Assembly (NCBI GenBank): GCA_913057825.1
Contig: CAJXOW010000015.1
Span: 1-60,474 of the forward strand
Origin: an uncultured Balneolaceae bacterium
Lineage (GTDB): Bacteria; Bacteroidota; Rhodothermia; Balneolales; Balneolaceae
Direction of reading: 5' to 3'
Length of the DNA: 60,474 nt
Positions 1 through 9,570 of the stretch are shown in pieces (within the stretch, counting starts at the first letter, position 1; each line of letters starts with the position of its first letter). The notes under the pieces were generated by a model. That model was not told the origin of the DNA and ran no database searches. It saw only the letters and a program-made list of their open reading frames with translations. The position numbers were made by a program, and so were the translations under genes.

Positions 1-1121
1 GCCATTACGTACCTCGACGAGGTAGTTTTTATCTCCAGGATCGGATGGAATGGGAATCATTTCGAGTTCGGGCGGGCGCACGACTACAATATTTTGATGC
101 CAACACCACAATTCCGAGCGACCTTCAGAATCCGGCCAATGCCATCGAAGGGGCACCGGAAAGCCATCCGAAAAAAACCACCGCGAAGTTTTCATTGGCT
201 CCGCGGGTGGGAATCTCGTTTCCGATTACCACGAGTTCCTCCCTGTTTTTCTCCTATGGACATTTTTACCAGATGCCTCCGCTTGGGGAAATGTTTCAAC
301 GGGCCGACTACTCCATCCTTGAGGACTTGCAGGCCAATGAAACGAACTATGGTGTGATGGGTAATCCCAACTTAAAGCCCGAGTTTACCACGCAATACGA
401 GTTCGGTTTTAAATCCCAGCCATCCAAGAACTATGGATTGGATATCAGCATGTTTTACAAGGACATTCGTCGTTTGCTTGGCGTAGAATTCATCGAAACC
501 TATGCGGCGGCGGAATATGCCCGTTTTACAAATATCGATTTTGGAGGTGTCCGCGGAGGTACGGTAGAGTTGGATTACCGCAATCAAAATATCTTTGCTC
601 AACTCAACTACACTTTTCAGCTGGCTATGGGTAATTCAAGCAGTCCGGAGGAACGTGCCAACCGGGCCGCCACCGGTGAAGATCCCCGTCCCCGTCGTGT
701 TCCATTTGACTGGGATCAGCGCCATACTATTAACAGCACCCTGCAGTTACGAGAACCGGGAGATTATTCAATCACAGCCATCATCAAATATAATAGCGGT
801 CAACCGTACACTCCAGCCATCGGCTCCGGTTTTGACGCCGACCTGGAAGCTAATTCGGGTCGCAAAGATGACTATGTAAATATCGACTTAAGGGCAGAAA
901 AGTTTATCAAAGTAGGAAATATGAAGATTTCCGCTTTTTTCCGGGTGTTTAATTTACTAAACACGCTTTACGCCAACGGTTTTGTCTTTACCAATACGGG
1001 CAGTCCCTTTTACACCCTGGATCCTGCAGGAAACCGGGCCCAGCTAGACAATCCCGATCGGTTCAATACACCGCGACGCTTTGAGGTGGGCATCCGCCTG
1101 GATGGATTTATTCCCAAATAA
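1..1121 (+). CDS. TonB-dependent receptor, C-terminal beta-barrel (5' truncated by window edge)
   Basis: Outer-membrane TonB-dependent transporter; only the last ~373 residues are present. The frame is open from base 3 to the stop and begins mid-protein (YVPRRGSFYLQDRMEWESF), so the internal ATG at 45 is not the real start. Repeated beta-strand-like segments alternate with loops, and motifs typical of Bacteroidota receptors are visible: SSLFFSYGHFYQMP, NPNLKPEFTTQYEFG, then AFFRVFNLLNT and a final RRFEVGIRLDGF strand. The plug domain and any carboxypeptidase-like N-terminal domain lie outside the window. It precedes a secreted protein, a PorV-family protein and two glycoside hydrolases on the same strand, so it is probably the uptake channel of that locus; the substrate is inferred from neighbours, not from this sequence. 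Confidence 0.9.
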   Translation, partial: HYVPRRGSFYLQDRMEWESFRVRAGARLQYFDANTTIPSDLQNPANAIEGAPESHPKKTTAKFSLAPRVGISFPITTSSSLFFSYGHFYQMPPLGEMFQRADYSILEDLQANETNYGVMGNPNLKPEFTTQYEFGFKSQPSKNYGLDISMFYKDIRRLLGVEFIETYAAAEYARFTNIDFGGVRGGTVELDYRNQNIFAQLNYTFQLAMGNSSSPEERANRAATGEDPRPRRVPFDWDQRHTINSTLQLREPGDYSITAIIKYNSGQPYTPAIGSGFDADLEANSGRKDDYVNIDLRAEKFIKVGNMKISAFFRVFNLLNTLYANGFVFTNTGSPFYTLDPAGNRAQLDNPDRFNTPRRFEVGIRLDGFIPK

Positions 1122-1155
1122 TTTAATGAACAAAAGTATATAAAACCTGTGCTGT

Positions 1156-4100
1156 ATGAGATTTACTGAACAACATGATTCCGATTATCTTCAACACGGT
1201 TCTTTCAACCGTAAGACAGGATACCTTAGCTGCATCCCTGCATTTGCGCTGGGTATGCTTTTAAGCTTTAGTGTTACTGCCCATGCCCAGAACGGGGACC
1301 TGGAACCGGTGGTTCCTCCCGAACGCAGGGGGGCGATCGATGCCGAACGGAGGGGAACACACGACGCCAACCGCATACGCACCCGATTCTACAATTACGG
1401 GATGGTCGGCGACTTTGAACCCGATCCCGACCTGACGGTTTTTCACTCGGCCGAAGTTCCGAAAGGAAGCGGGTTGAACTACACCGACGGCATTACTCCC
1501 TTCGTACTTGCCCGGGTCAAAAATGAAGACGGTGACTACGTCTATATCATGGAAACCGGTTACCGGGAACGACAACAGGAAAGTCCTATTTCCGACAAAG
1601 TCATGCGCTTTGAACCCCGGCCGGGCTATTTTGAACCCGACCCGGCCATCAACCAGGCACGTTCTCCGGCCATAAGCAACGACCCGCGTACCTGGCCCTC
1701 TTCCTGGCCCAACAAAGGACCCAACTGGGATGGCAAATGGAACGGATACTTCGGACAACAGAGCCTGGCTGATCAGGAAAGCTATTTTGTTATGGATGAC
1801 AACTTGTACAACGCCTGGGATTACTATCCCGACCGAAGAGACTCCACCCGGCGCGGACTGGGTCTTCGCATCGAGGTACGAGGATTTCAGTGGACCAATC
1901 CGCAGGCCCGGAACGTTATTTTCTGGCACTACAAAATCGTGAATGAAAGCACGACTGACTATAACGACAACATCATTTTCGGACTCTATATGGACTCGGG
2001 CGTGGGAGGTTCACAGCTTTCCTGCGACGGGGTGCATGAATCGGACGACGACAACGCTTTCTACACCACTGAATTCGGAATGGATTTAGTTTACACGTGG
2101 GACAAAGGCGGGCACGGTGTCGGTCTGAACAGTAACTGCATGGAAACCGGTTACCTGGGATACGCCTACCTGGAAACTCCGGGTAATCCTTTTGACGGCA
2201 AGGATAACGACGATGACGGCATAACTGATGAAGAGCGCGACAGCGGACCCGGAACCAAGATCGAAGGCAAGGCCAATATCAAATCGTACATGCAGTCGAA
2301 TTACAATATGAATAATTTTGAAAATTTTTACGGTCCCCTTGAAGAACGACCCGCCTACCAGGAAGGGGTTTGGTGGACCGGAGACGAAAACGCCAACTGG
2401 GTGGCAGAATTTCATGATACGGGCGCTGACGGGGTATTCGGCACGGATGATGAAGGAGAACGTGACGGGAAGCCCACCGCCGGCGAACCCAGTTTTGACG
2501 AGACCGACCTCCAGGAATCCGACCAGATAGGGCTTACCGGCTTTAAATACAACCGCATTCGTCCGGGTCAGGGAAACCCCAGCCAGGAAACAGATAACGT
2601 CGTGTTCTTCAACGACGGCCGCCAGTGGCCCCAACGCCTTTACGAACAGTTCTCCGCGGAATCCAAAGACGAAAGATTTGATCCGCCCTTAACACAAAAT
2701 TACAACATCGGCTTTCTTTTCGCGTCCGGCCCCTTTCGATTACCGGCCGGAGACGAACAGCGATTCAGTCTTGCGCTGGGATATGGGAGTGATCTGACTG
2801 AGCTCAAGAAAACAACACAAACTGTCCAACAAATATATAATGCAAACTATCGCTTTGCCGTGCCCCCTGAAACGCCGGTATTAAAGGCTGAAGCCAAGGA
2901 TGGTAAAGTGGTACTAACCTGGAATAACCGCGCGGAAAAGTCGGTAGATCCGGTGACCAACGAACGTGATTTTGAAGGCTACCGCATTTATCGTTCTACC
3001 GATCCCAACTTCCTGGATCCACAGGTCATTACCAACGCTCGGGGCACCGGTCCTTTTGGACACGGAAAGCCGATGGCACAATTCGATCTGGATAATGATA
3101 TAAGCGGTTTTTCAGACCAGACGGTACAGGGCACGGCGTACTACCTGGGCGAAAATACCGGCATTACCCACAAATATGTCGACAGCACCGCCGTCAACGG
3201 TATGAATTACTACTATGCCGTTACTTCCTATGATCGGGGATCGCAGGATCACGGTTTTTTCCCTTCCGAAAACTCTATCTCGGTATCCCGGCGACGCCGC
3301 GGCGGAACCATACTCCCGGAAAACGTAGTTGAAGTGCGACCCGAACCCCGCATTCCCGGCTACACGCCGGCATCCATTGTCGAGAAATCTATAAAACACT
3401 CTAACGGAGATGGCTCTGGCGAAGTGGACATCAACGTAATGCGATCGGACGATGTCCCCGATCAACATGAATTCCGTATTGAATTCAACAGTGATCCGGA
3501 CTCCATTCGCGCCGGGTCCTACAGCCTGGTCGATGCAACTGATGGAGAACTATTATTTCAGAGTGCGGAAGATCTATCCGGAACGGGAATAGGGCCTTCA
3601 GGCAGCGGTATCCAACCCGTTATTAACACTCCACCCAGGGTTTCTGTAAACACTGAAACCTCCGGTTTTAGTACGGAGACCCCTCTGAATACCAAACTGA
3701 CTGCTCGCTACTCCGATGCCTTACCCAATAATCTGCGAAGAACCGGGTATCCGGAAGACCTGGTAGTGACCTTTACCGAAGAGCCGGCCGACACCTCCTT
3801 GGCTTCCATCGGCACCCCGGCTAAAGCCGTCAAATTCAAGATCACCTCTGCCGAGTCCGATTATCAGTACGATTTTCGATTCAGAGATACAGATGACGAC
3901 GGACAACTCAGCCAGGTTGGGGAATTTATTGAAATAGTCACTTATTCCGACGATCAACCGAACAGTCCAAAGTCAACCTGGTCCATTCGACCTGACACCA
4001 CCGGTACCGGCAATTTCACTCCCCCTCAACCCGGTGACAAATACAAGCTTGTTGCCCGTGTACCGTTTACCCGTGACGACGAATATACATTTACAACTAA

Positions 4101-4455
4101 AGGTGCCAGCGTTGATGTACAGAGCGGACGTGAGGATTTCCAGGAGACTGAACCCTATGTCGTTCCCAATCCCTATGTTAACGCAGCCCGCAACGAGCAA
4201 GCCCGGTTTGCAACGACCGGGCGCGGTGAACGTCGAATAGAATTCCGCAATATTCCCGCGAACAGTACGATCCGCATCTACACCGTATCGGGCGAGCTGG
4301 TGCAAACATTGCGGCATACCGGCAACTCCGTGGGAATGGTACCGTGGAATTTACGGACCAAGGACAATCTCGAACTGGCACCCGGTCTCTACATTTTTCA
4401 CGTCGACGGAGGCGAATTCGGCAAACATATCGGCAAGTTCGCCATTATGAAATAA
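1156..4455 (+). CDS. Large secreted protein with fibronectin III-like domain and C-terminal sorting-like domain
   Basis: 1099 residues, function unknown. A hydrophobic signal sequence ends near residue 45 (LGMLLSFSVTAHAQN) after an unusually long polar start, so translation may begin further in. Around residue 350 is an acidic calcium-binding-like stretch (DGKDNDDDGITDEE). A fibronectin III-like module lies at about 570-690 (GKVVLTWNN ... FEGYRIYRS ... YYYAVTSYD). The last ~95 residues (VPNPYVN ... STIRIYTVSGELVQTL ... LAPGLYIFHV) match the shape of type IX secretion or gliding-type sorting domains. It starts 34 bases after the TonB receptor and is followed by a PorV/PorQ-family gene, so the three probably form one transcription unit. 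I infer a surface-exposed partner of the receptor, perhaps standing in for SusD; no binding motif shows this. Confidence 0.85.
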   Translation: MRFTEQHDSDYLQHGSFNRKTGYLSCIPAFALGMLLSFSVTAHAQNGDLEPVVPPERRGAIDAERRGTHDANRIRTRFYNYGMVGDFEPDPDLTVFHSAEVPKGSGLNYTDGITPFVLARVKNEDGDYVYIMETGYRERQQESPISDKVMRFEPRPGYFEPDPAINQARSPAISNDPRTWPSSWPNKGPNWDGKWNGYFGQQSLADQESYFVMDDNLYNAWDYYPDRRDSTRRGLGLRIEVRGFQWTNPQARNVIFWHYKIVNESTTDYNDNIIFGLYMDSGVGGSQLSCDGVHESDDDNAFYTTEFGMDLVYTWDKGGHGVGLNSNCMETGYLGYAYLETPGNPFDGKDNDDDGITDEERDSGPGTKIEGKANIKSYMQSNYNMNNFENFYGPLEERPAYQEGVWWTGDENANWVAEFHDTGADGVFGTDDEGERDGKPTAGEPSFDETDLQESDQIGLTGFKYNRIRPGQGNPSQETDNVVFFNDGRQWPQRLYEQFSAESKDERFDPPLTQNYNIGFLFASGPFRLPAGDEQRFSLALGYGSDLTELKKTTQTVQQIYNANYRFAVPPETPVLKAEAKDGKVVLTWNNRAEKSVDPVTNERDFEGYRIYRSTDPNFLDPQVITNARGTGPFGHGKPMAQFDLDNDISGFSDQTVQGTAYYLGENTGITHKYVDSTAVNGMNYYYAVTSYDRGSQDHGFFPSENSISVSRRRRGGTILPENVVEVRPEPRIPGYTPASIVEKSIKHSNGDGSGEVDINVMRSDDVPDQHEFRIEFNSDPDSIRAGSYSLVDATDGELLFQSAEDLSGTGIGPSGSGIQPVINTPPRVSVNTETSGFSTETPLNTKLTARYSDALPNNLRRTGYPEDLVVTFTEEPADTSLASIGTPAKAVKFKITSAESDYQYDFRFRDTDDDGQLSQVGEFIEIVTYSDDQPNSPKSTWSIRPDTTGTGNFTPPQPGDKYKLVARVPFTRDDEYTFTTKGASVDVQSGREDFQETEPYVVPNPYVNAARNEQARFATTGRGERRIEFRNIPANSTIRIYTVSGELVQTLRHTGNSVGMVPWNLRTKDNLELAPGLYIFHVDGGEFGKHIGKFAIMK

Positions 4456-4499
4456 CCTTGAACTCGTAACCAAAATATTTCCAACACCGAGATCCCAAT

Positions 4500-5537
4500 G
4501 TGATGAGACGCGCGAACCTATTAAAGAAAATCACCTTGCTCAGCATCCTGGTTTTACTTGTGGGCTATCTAAATCGTCCCGCCTATTGCCAGAGCAAAAC
4601 CGGTACTGCCATTGGACAGTTTCTAAAAATAGAGCCAAGCGCCCGAATTGCCGGCATGGGCAATGCCGGAACGGCGCTGAACGATGAACTAATGGCCGCC
4701 TATTACAACCCCGCTGCTCTGGGCGGACTAACTTCTGATATAGAAGTACAGTTTACCCACAGCCTGTGGCTGGCCGAATTGTCGTATAACTACGCGGCTG
4801 CCGCCCTGGTAAAAGGGGCAAACCGTTTTAAATTCAGTCTAACGTCGCTTAGCTCCGACGAAATCAGGGTCCGCACCGTTCGTCAACCGCATGGCACGGG
4901 TGAGCGCTACACGGTTCAGGATATCGCCCTTGGCCTGACGTATGCCCGGCAGATTACCCAGTCTTTTAACGCCGGCTTGGAACTTACCTACCTGCAGGAG
5001 CGAATCTGGCATAGTACCATGGATGCATTCATGATGAACTTTGGCATGCAGTACCGCATCGGAAAGAAAGGTCCCTATATCGGCGGTAGTGTTTCCAATT
5101 TTGGCGTTCAAGCCCAGATGGAGGGAAGAGATTTCAGAATCCGATTTGATCCCGACCCCGACCTGCATGGGACTAATAACGCACTGCCCGCCGAACTTTA
5201 CACCGAGCAATACCCGCTTCCTGTCATGTTTCGAGCAGGCATCAGTTATCCCTGGGAAATCTCAGAACGACAAGAACTGATGGTAACGATTAATGCCTAT
5301 CACCCCAGTGATAATACCGAAAGTATCAGTTTTGGAGGGGAGTGGACCTTTATGGATATCCTCTCATTGCGCGGCGGCTATCAGAACCTGTTTCTGGAAG
5401 ATTCAATTGTCGGATTAACCCTGGGCAGCGGGATCCAGGTGGATGTCCAGGGCTTCGCACTACATTTTGATTATGCCTGGGCCGATTATGGTCGACTTCA
5501 AAATACACAGCGATTTACATTGCGGCTTGAGTTGTAA
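4500..5537 (+). CDS. PorV/PorQ-family outer-membrane beta-barrel protein
   Basis: 345 residues with a signal peptide ending near residue 31 (PAYCQ). The start of the mature protein is typical of PorV/PorQ relatives: FLKIEPSARIAGMGNAGTALNDELMAAYYNPAALGG, a FadL-like barrel entry (quoted here as the run at residues 42-77). The rest reads as alternating strands ending in an aromatic strand (RFTLRLEL). PorV proteins shuttle cargo with C-terminal sorting domains from the type IX translocon to the cell surface; this paralogue sits directly after such a cargo-like gene, so a dedicated role is plausible but inferred. Start choice: GTG at 4500 is followed at once by ATG at 4503, and an ATG at 4498 runs into TGA; 4503 is the more likely start. 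Confidence 0.87.
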   Translation: MMRRANLLKKITLLSILVLLVGYLNRPAYCQSKTGTAIGQFLKIEPSARIAGMGNAGTALNDELMAAYYNPAALGGLTSDIEVQFTHSLWLAELSYNYAAAALVKGANRFKFSLTSLSSDEIRVRTVRQPHGTGERYTVQDIALGLTYARQITQSFNAGLELTYLQERIWHSTMDAFMMNFGMQYRIGKKGPYIGGSVSNFGVQAQMEGRDFRIRFDPDPDLHGTNNALPAELYTEQYPLPVMFRAGISYPWEISERQELMVTINAYHPSDNTESISFGGEWTFMDILSLRGGYQNLFLEDSIVGLTLGSGIQVDVQGFALHFDYAWADYGRLQNTQRFTLRLEL

Positions 5538-5562
5538 ACAGGATTCAACTGATTAATACTAG

Positions 5563-5587
5563 AAAAGGATCGAAATTCTGATCCTTT
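5563..5587. terminator. Hairpin after the PorV-family gene
   Basis: An 8-bp stem (AAAGGATC / GATCCTTT) with an 8-base loop lies 26 bases after the PorV-family stop codon. There is no good T-run, only CCTTTACCC, so it may be a weak terminator or attenuator separating the outer-membrane genes from the glycoside hydrolase genes. Confidence 0.4.
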
Positions 5588-5619
5588 ACCCTCGCGTATC
5601 GAGCCTGAAATTACCAACT

Positions 5620-7107
5620 ATGCAAATTTATCCTTACATAACAACTGGATGCAGGTTTACACAAAAGGCACGGAGACGAACGCTTGCTTTCCTCTTTACG
5701 CTGCTTGTTTTATTCCTTTATTCCAATGCGGTGTTTGCCGCATCAAGCAGTTTTACAAGTTCCGGAATTAACGGGCAAGAAGACCCCTTTCTGGACAGCT
5801 TGCAGCATCGAACTTTCAATTTCTTCTGGGACTTTGCTCATCCGGAAAACGGATTGATACCGGATCGGGCACCTCCCCCTTCTTTTTCCAGTATCGCGGC
5901 CGTTGGGTTTGGCTTAACTGCCTACGGTGTCGGGGTTGAACGTGGTTATATCGATCGGCAGCAAGCCCGGAAACGAGTTTTAAAAACCCTGAAATTTTTC
6001 TGGAGCCTACCCCATGGTGCCCGAGCAGACTCGGTTGCAGGATATAAGGGTTTTTATTATCACTTCCTCAATCTTAAGCAGGGATATCGCTACCGAAAGA
6101 CCGAGCTATCCACTATAGACACAGGTCTGCTAATGGGCGGGGTCCTTTTTTGCCAGTCGTACTTCGATCAGTCCCATCCGATGGAAATTAAAATCCGGGC
6201 TTATGCCGACTCCTTGTATCGACGTATTGAATGGGACTGGATGCAACCACGCGAACCCTTAATTAGTATGGGATGGAAACCTCAAAAAGGATTTCTTCAA
6301 AGCGACTACCGGGGTTACAATGAAGCCATGCTGCTATATATTCTCGCCCTCGGTTCTCCCACTCACCCCGTGGAGCCGGCAGCCTGGAATAAGTTTACCA
6401 GCACCTATGAATGGAAAACATTCAAGGGATTTAAGCACGTAAACTTCAGCCCGCTCTTTGGACATCAATACTCTCACATATGGATCGACTTCCGGGACAT
6501 TCGGGACGCTTATATGCGAAAAAAGGGAATCGATTATTTCGAAAATTCACGTCGTGCGACACTCGCTAACCGGGCTTACTGTATCGATAATCCCAAAAAC
6601 TGGGATGGATACGGCGTAAACATTTGGGGACTTACCGCTTCGGATGGACCGACATATACAACTTTAAGAATCGACGGAAAAGAAAGAAAGTTTCGTTCTT
6701 ACTGGGCCCGGGGAGCAAGCAAAGGAGATATCCGAGACGACGGTACTATTGCACCGACGGCCGCCGGGGGGTCCATTCCGTTTACTCCTGAAAAATCGAT
6801 CCGGGCCCTAAAGACCATGAAAAAACGATACGGTAACCATTTATACGGAAAATATGGATTCTTCGATGCTTTCAATCCGACTTTTCGGGATACCGGAGTA
6901 AAGTTGACCCACGGTTATGTGACTTCTCAGGGATGGTTCGATGACCAGTACCTGGGAATCGACCAGGGACCTGTCGTCTTGATGGTCGAAAATTATAGAA
7001 GCGGTCTTGTTTGGAAAGAAATGAAAGAAAACAAATACATTCGGGAAGGGCTCAAACAGGCTGGTTTTAAAGGTGGATGGTTATCTGAATATAACGATAC
7101 TGATTGA
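5620..7107 (+). CDS. Glucoamylase-like secreted glycoside hydrolase (PF10091; GH144-like endo-beta-1,2-glucanase candidate)
   Basis: 495 residues with an N-terminal signal (FLFTLLVLFLYSNAVFA). The mature protein has the (alpha/alpha)6-barrel signatures of PF10091: DSLQHRTFNFFWDFAHPENG near residue 65, TELSTIDTGLLMGG (E162, D167), YNEAMLLYILALGSP (E235), and a C-terminal DDQYLGIDQGPVVLMVENYRSG. Characterised relatives from Bacteroidota belong to GH144 and cleave beta-1,2-glucan; E235 lies where I recall the catalytic acid of that family, but I have not aligned them. The GH3 enzyme immediately downstream is the usual partner for finishing such oligosaccharides. The PF10091 assignment is strong. 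The beta-1,2 linkage is inference. Confidence 0.88.
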   Translation: MQIYPYITTGCRFTQKARRRTLAFLFTLLVLFLYSNAVFAASSSFTSSGINGQEDPFLDSLQHRTFNFFWDFAHPENGLIPDRAPPPSFSSIAAVGFGLTAYGVGVERGYIDRQQARKRVLKTLKFFWSLPHGARADSVAGYKGFYYHFLNLKQGYRYRKTELSTIDTGLLMGGVLFCQSYFDQSHPMEIKIRAYADSLYRRIEWDWMQPREPLISMGWKPQKGFLQSDYRGYNEAMLLYILALGSPTHPVEPAAWNKFTSTYEWKTFKGFKHVNFSPLFGHQYSHIWIDFRDIRDAYMRKKGIDYFENSRRATLANRAYCIDNPKNWDGYGVNIWGLTASDGPTYTTLRIDGKERKFRSYWARGASKGDIRDDGTIAPTAAGGSIPFTPEKSIRALKTMKKRYGNHLYGKYGFFDAFNPTFRDTGVKLTHGYVTSQGWFDDQYLGIDQGPVVLMVENYRSGLVWKEMKENKYIREGLKQAGFKGGWLSEYNDTD

Positions 7108-7140
7108 CAAAATTCGTAATAACTAAACAGTATTTTACCG

Positions 7141-9381
7141 ATGAAGAATCAATCAATTATACTTAGGAGCTCATTCGTCATACTCCTTGTGGGCATGATG
7201 GGAATCCAGGATTTAGACGGCCAACCCGATAAATCGAAACCAATAAGCCAGCAGGTAGACTCACTGCTAGACCGCATGACCCTCGGGGAAAAGATCGGGC
7301 AAATGACTCTATTTACCAGCGATATGACCCAGACCGGTCCCTCAATGCGCGACAACTACCAGCGGTTGATTCGCCAGGGAAGGGTGGGGGCGGTTTTTAA
7401 TGCTTATGGATCTGCCTATACTCGAAAACTTCAAAAAATGGCGATTGAAGAAACGCGTCTCGGGATCCCGTTGTTATTCGGCTTTGACGTCATTCACGGT
7501 TTTCGAACAATTTTCCCCATTCCTCTGGCCGAAGCCGCTACATGGGATCCCCGACTCATTCAGCAGGCCTCCCGCATTGCGGCTGAAGAAGCCAGCTCGG
7601 CCGGATTACACTGGACCTTTGCACCGATGGTGGACGTCACACGCGACCCCCGTTGGGGACGTATCGCCGAAAGTGCCGGTGAGGACCCCTACCTCGGCGA
7701 AATTATGGCCGCTGCCCGGGTCAGAGGCTTCCAGGGATCGGATCTCTCGCTCGATAATACCGTACTTAGCTGTGTCAAACACTTTGCTGCATATGGAGCA
7801 GCCCAAGGGGGACGAGATTATAATACCGTTAATATGTCGGAACGACGGCTGAGAGAAATATACCTTCCACCCTTTAAGTCGGCCCTGGATGCCGGCGCTA
7901 AAACAATTATGACGGCATTTAACGAATACAATGGGGTCCCCGCTACCGGAAACAAATTCTTATTCAACCAGATTTTACGAGAGGAGTGGGGATTTAACGG
8001 ATTTGTGGTGACCGACTATACGGCTATTCCCGAAATGCTGGCCCACGGCTTTGCCGCCGACTCGGCCGAGGCCGCTCGACTGGCCCTAGACGCCAACGTG
8101 GACATGGATATGCAGAGTGGAGTCTACCTGGACCAACTGAAGGGCCTGGTCCAACAAGGCAGTGTAAAAGAAAGCCAGCTCGACTCGGCCGTTGCCCGGA
8201 TACTCCGGATGAAATTCCAACTCGGTCTTTTTAAAGATCCCTATCGTTATGCTGATACACTGCGGCAGCAAAAGACGCTAATGGATAAGGAACATCTGGA
8301 TAAAGCACGAGAAGTGGCCCGCGAATCAATCGTGCTATTAAAAAACCAGGATGAGGTATTGCCCATCTCCAAAAAAGTGGAAGACCTGGCTGTCATCGGT
8401 CCACTGGCAGATAATCGCAAAGAATTGCTGGGCACCTGGTGGGGCGCGGGTCACTGGGAAGACAATGTCACGATCCTGGAAGGCATCAGGAACAAAGTCT
8501 CGCCCGAAACACAAATACACTACGCAAAAGGAAGTGAAATCGACGGATCGTCTCAGCAAGGATTTCAGGAAGCCGTGGAAGCCGCCCGTCAATCCGATGT
8601 CGTTCTGCTTGCAGTCGGGGAATCAAAACAAATGAGTGGAGAAGCGGCCAGCCGGGCCACGCTCGACTTACCGGGGATACAACCGGAATTGGTCCGCGAG
8701 ATTCATAAAACCGGCACTCCCGTTGTCATGCTATTGGTCAGCGGTCGCCCCCTGGATTTAAGCTGGGCCGACCAGAACATTCAGGGCATCCTGGAGACCT
8801 GGTTCCTCGGAACACAAACGGGTCATGCCGTTGCGGACGTTGTATTTGGCGATCATAATCCATCCGGTAAATTACCGGTCACATTTCCCCGGCAAGTGGG
8901 CATGATTCCCTATCATTACAATCACAAAAACACCGGTCGCCCCCCGTCCGAAAATAAATATACATCGAAATATATCGATGTGCCCAACAGCCCGCTTTAT
9001 CCCTTTGGCTACGGACTGAGTTACACTCAATTCAGCTACAAGTCGCTCGAGCTTGAACAAGACAGCATTCAAACCGACGACTCAATATCGATCTCAACAA
9101 CTGTTTCTAATACAGGCAAAAGGGCTGGACATGAGATAGTCCAGGTATATATCCGGGATATCCATGCAAGTGTAACCCGCCCCATCAAAGAGTTGCGGAG
9201 ATTTGACAAGATTTATTTGGAGGCCGGCGAGTCGAAAAAAGTAAGTTTCACCTTACACCCCGACGATTTGGCCTTTTACAATAGAAAGATGAAACGAACC
9301 GTTCAACCCGGACAATTTAAATTATTTATTGGGGGCAACTCCCGAGATGTTAAAACGGCTCAATTCCGGGTGGTGGAATAA
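7141..9381 (+). CDS. bglX: Glycoside hydrolase family 3 beta-glucosidase (BglX-type)
   Basis: 746 residues, exported (signal ending near residue 27). Domain order is the N-terminal TIM-barrel (about 30-360), the C-terminal alpha/beta sandwich (390-610) and a fibronectin III-like tail (650-740, VSNTGKRAGHEIVQVYI). The catalytic nucleophile is D292 in GFVVTDYTAI, where most relatives have SDW or SDY; KHFAAYG and the PMVDVTRDPRWGRIAESAGEDPYL substrate-site stretch (residues ~161-183) are intact. Length matches periplasmic BglX. It hydrolyses terminal beta-linked glucose from oligosaccharides in the periplasm. It lies 33 bases after the GH144-like gene, probably co-transcribed, so it likely degrades products of that enzyme. 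Linkage preference cannot be read from sequence. Confidence 0.95.
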   Translation: MKNQSIILRSSFVILLVGMMGIQDLDGQPDKSKPISQQVDSLLDRMTLGEKIGQMTLFTSDMTQTGPSMRDNYQRLIRQGRVGAVFNAYGSAYTRKLQKMAIEETRLGIPLLFGFDVIHGFRTIFPIPLAEAATWDPRLIQQASRIAAEEASSAGLHWTFAPMVDVTRDPRWGRIAESAGEDPYLGEIMAAARVRGFQGSDLSLDNTVLSCVKHFAAYGAAQGGRDYNTVNMSERRLREIYLPPFKSALDAGAKTIMTAFNEYNGVPATGNKFLFNQILREEWGFNGFVVTDYTAIPEMLAHGFAADSAEAARLALDANVDMDMQSGVYLDQLKGLVQQGSVKESQLDSAVARILRMKFQLGLFKDPYRYADTLRQQKTLMDKEHLDKAREVARESIVLLKNQDEVLPISKKVEDLAVIGPLADNRKELLGTWWGAGHWEDNVTILEGIRNKVSPETQIHYAKGSEIDGSSQQGFQEAVEAARQSDVVLLAVGESKQMSGEAASRATLDLPGIQPELVREIHKTGTPVVMLLVSGRPLDLSWADQNIQGILETWFLGTQTGHAVADVVFGDHNPSGKLPVTFPRQVGMIPYHYNHKNTGRPPSENKYTSKYIDVPNSPLYPFGYGLSYTQFSYKSLELEQDSIQTDDSISISTTVSNTGKRAGHEIVQVYIRDIHASVTRPIKELRRFDKIYLEAGESKKVSFTLHPDDLAFYNRKMKRTVQPGQFKLFIGGNSRDVKTAQFRVVE

Positions 9382-9451
9382 TAAACACGAATGGCGAGTG
9401 AATGTCCCCAAACGAAAATGACAACCCAAAAGTTGCGCATTTTTTGCATAA

Positions 9452-9482
9452 TTTTGCATTTATCGGTTAATCATTATATTTG
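9452..9482 (+). promoter_or_regulatory. Bacteroidota-type promoter for the LacI-family gene
   Basis: TTTTG (9452-9456) is followed after 18 bases by TATATTTG (9475-9482), a full match to the TAnnTTTG -7 element of Bacteroidota primary sigma factor promoters with near-ideal spacing. It lies about 90 bases before the regulator's ATG. A short direct repeat (TTTTGCAT, about 9442-9459) overlaps the -33 region and could be part of an operator. Confidence 0.5.
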
Positions 9483-9570
9483 TCATTCGTTAACTGAAGA
9501 GAGTCTTTATAAAAATGGGACCAACACTTGGATTTGCTTTTAGTCTGATTAAGAAATTGTATCTACCTAA

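Noticed and set aside
45..60. ATG at base 45 as start of the TonB receptor
   Set aside because: The same frame continues upstream to the edge with receptor-like sequence, so this is an internal methionine.
1261..1929. 222-residue open frame antisense to the large secreted protein
   Set aside because: Lies wholly inside a gene with strong domain evidence on the other strand; composition is that of a frame shadow.
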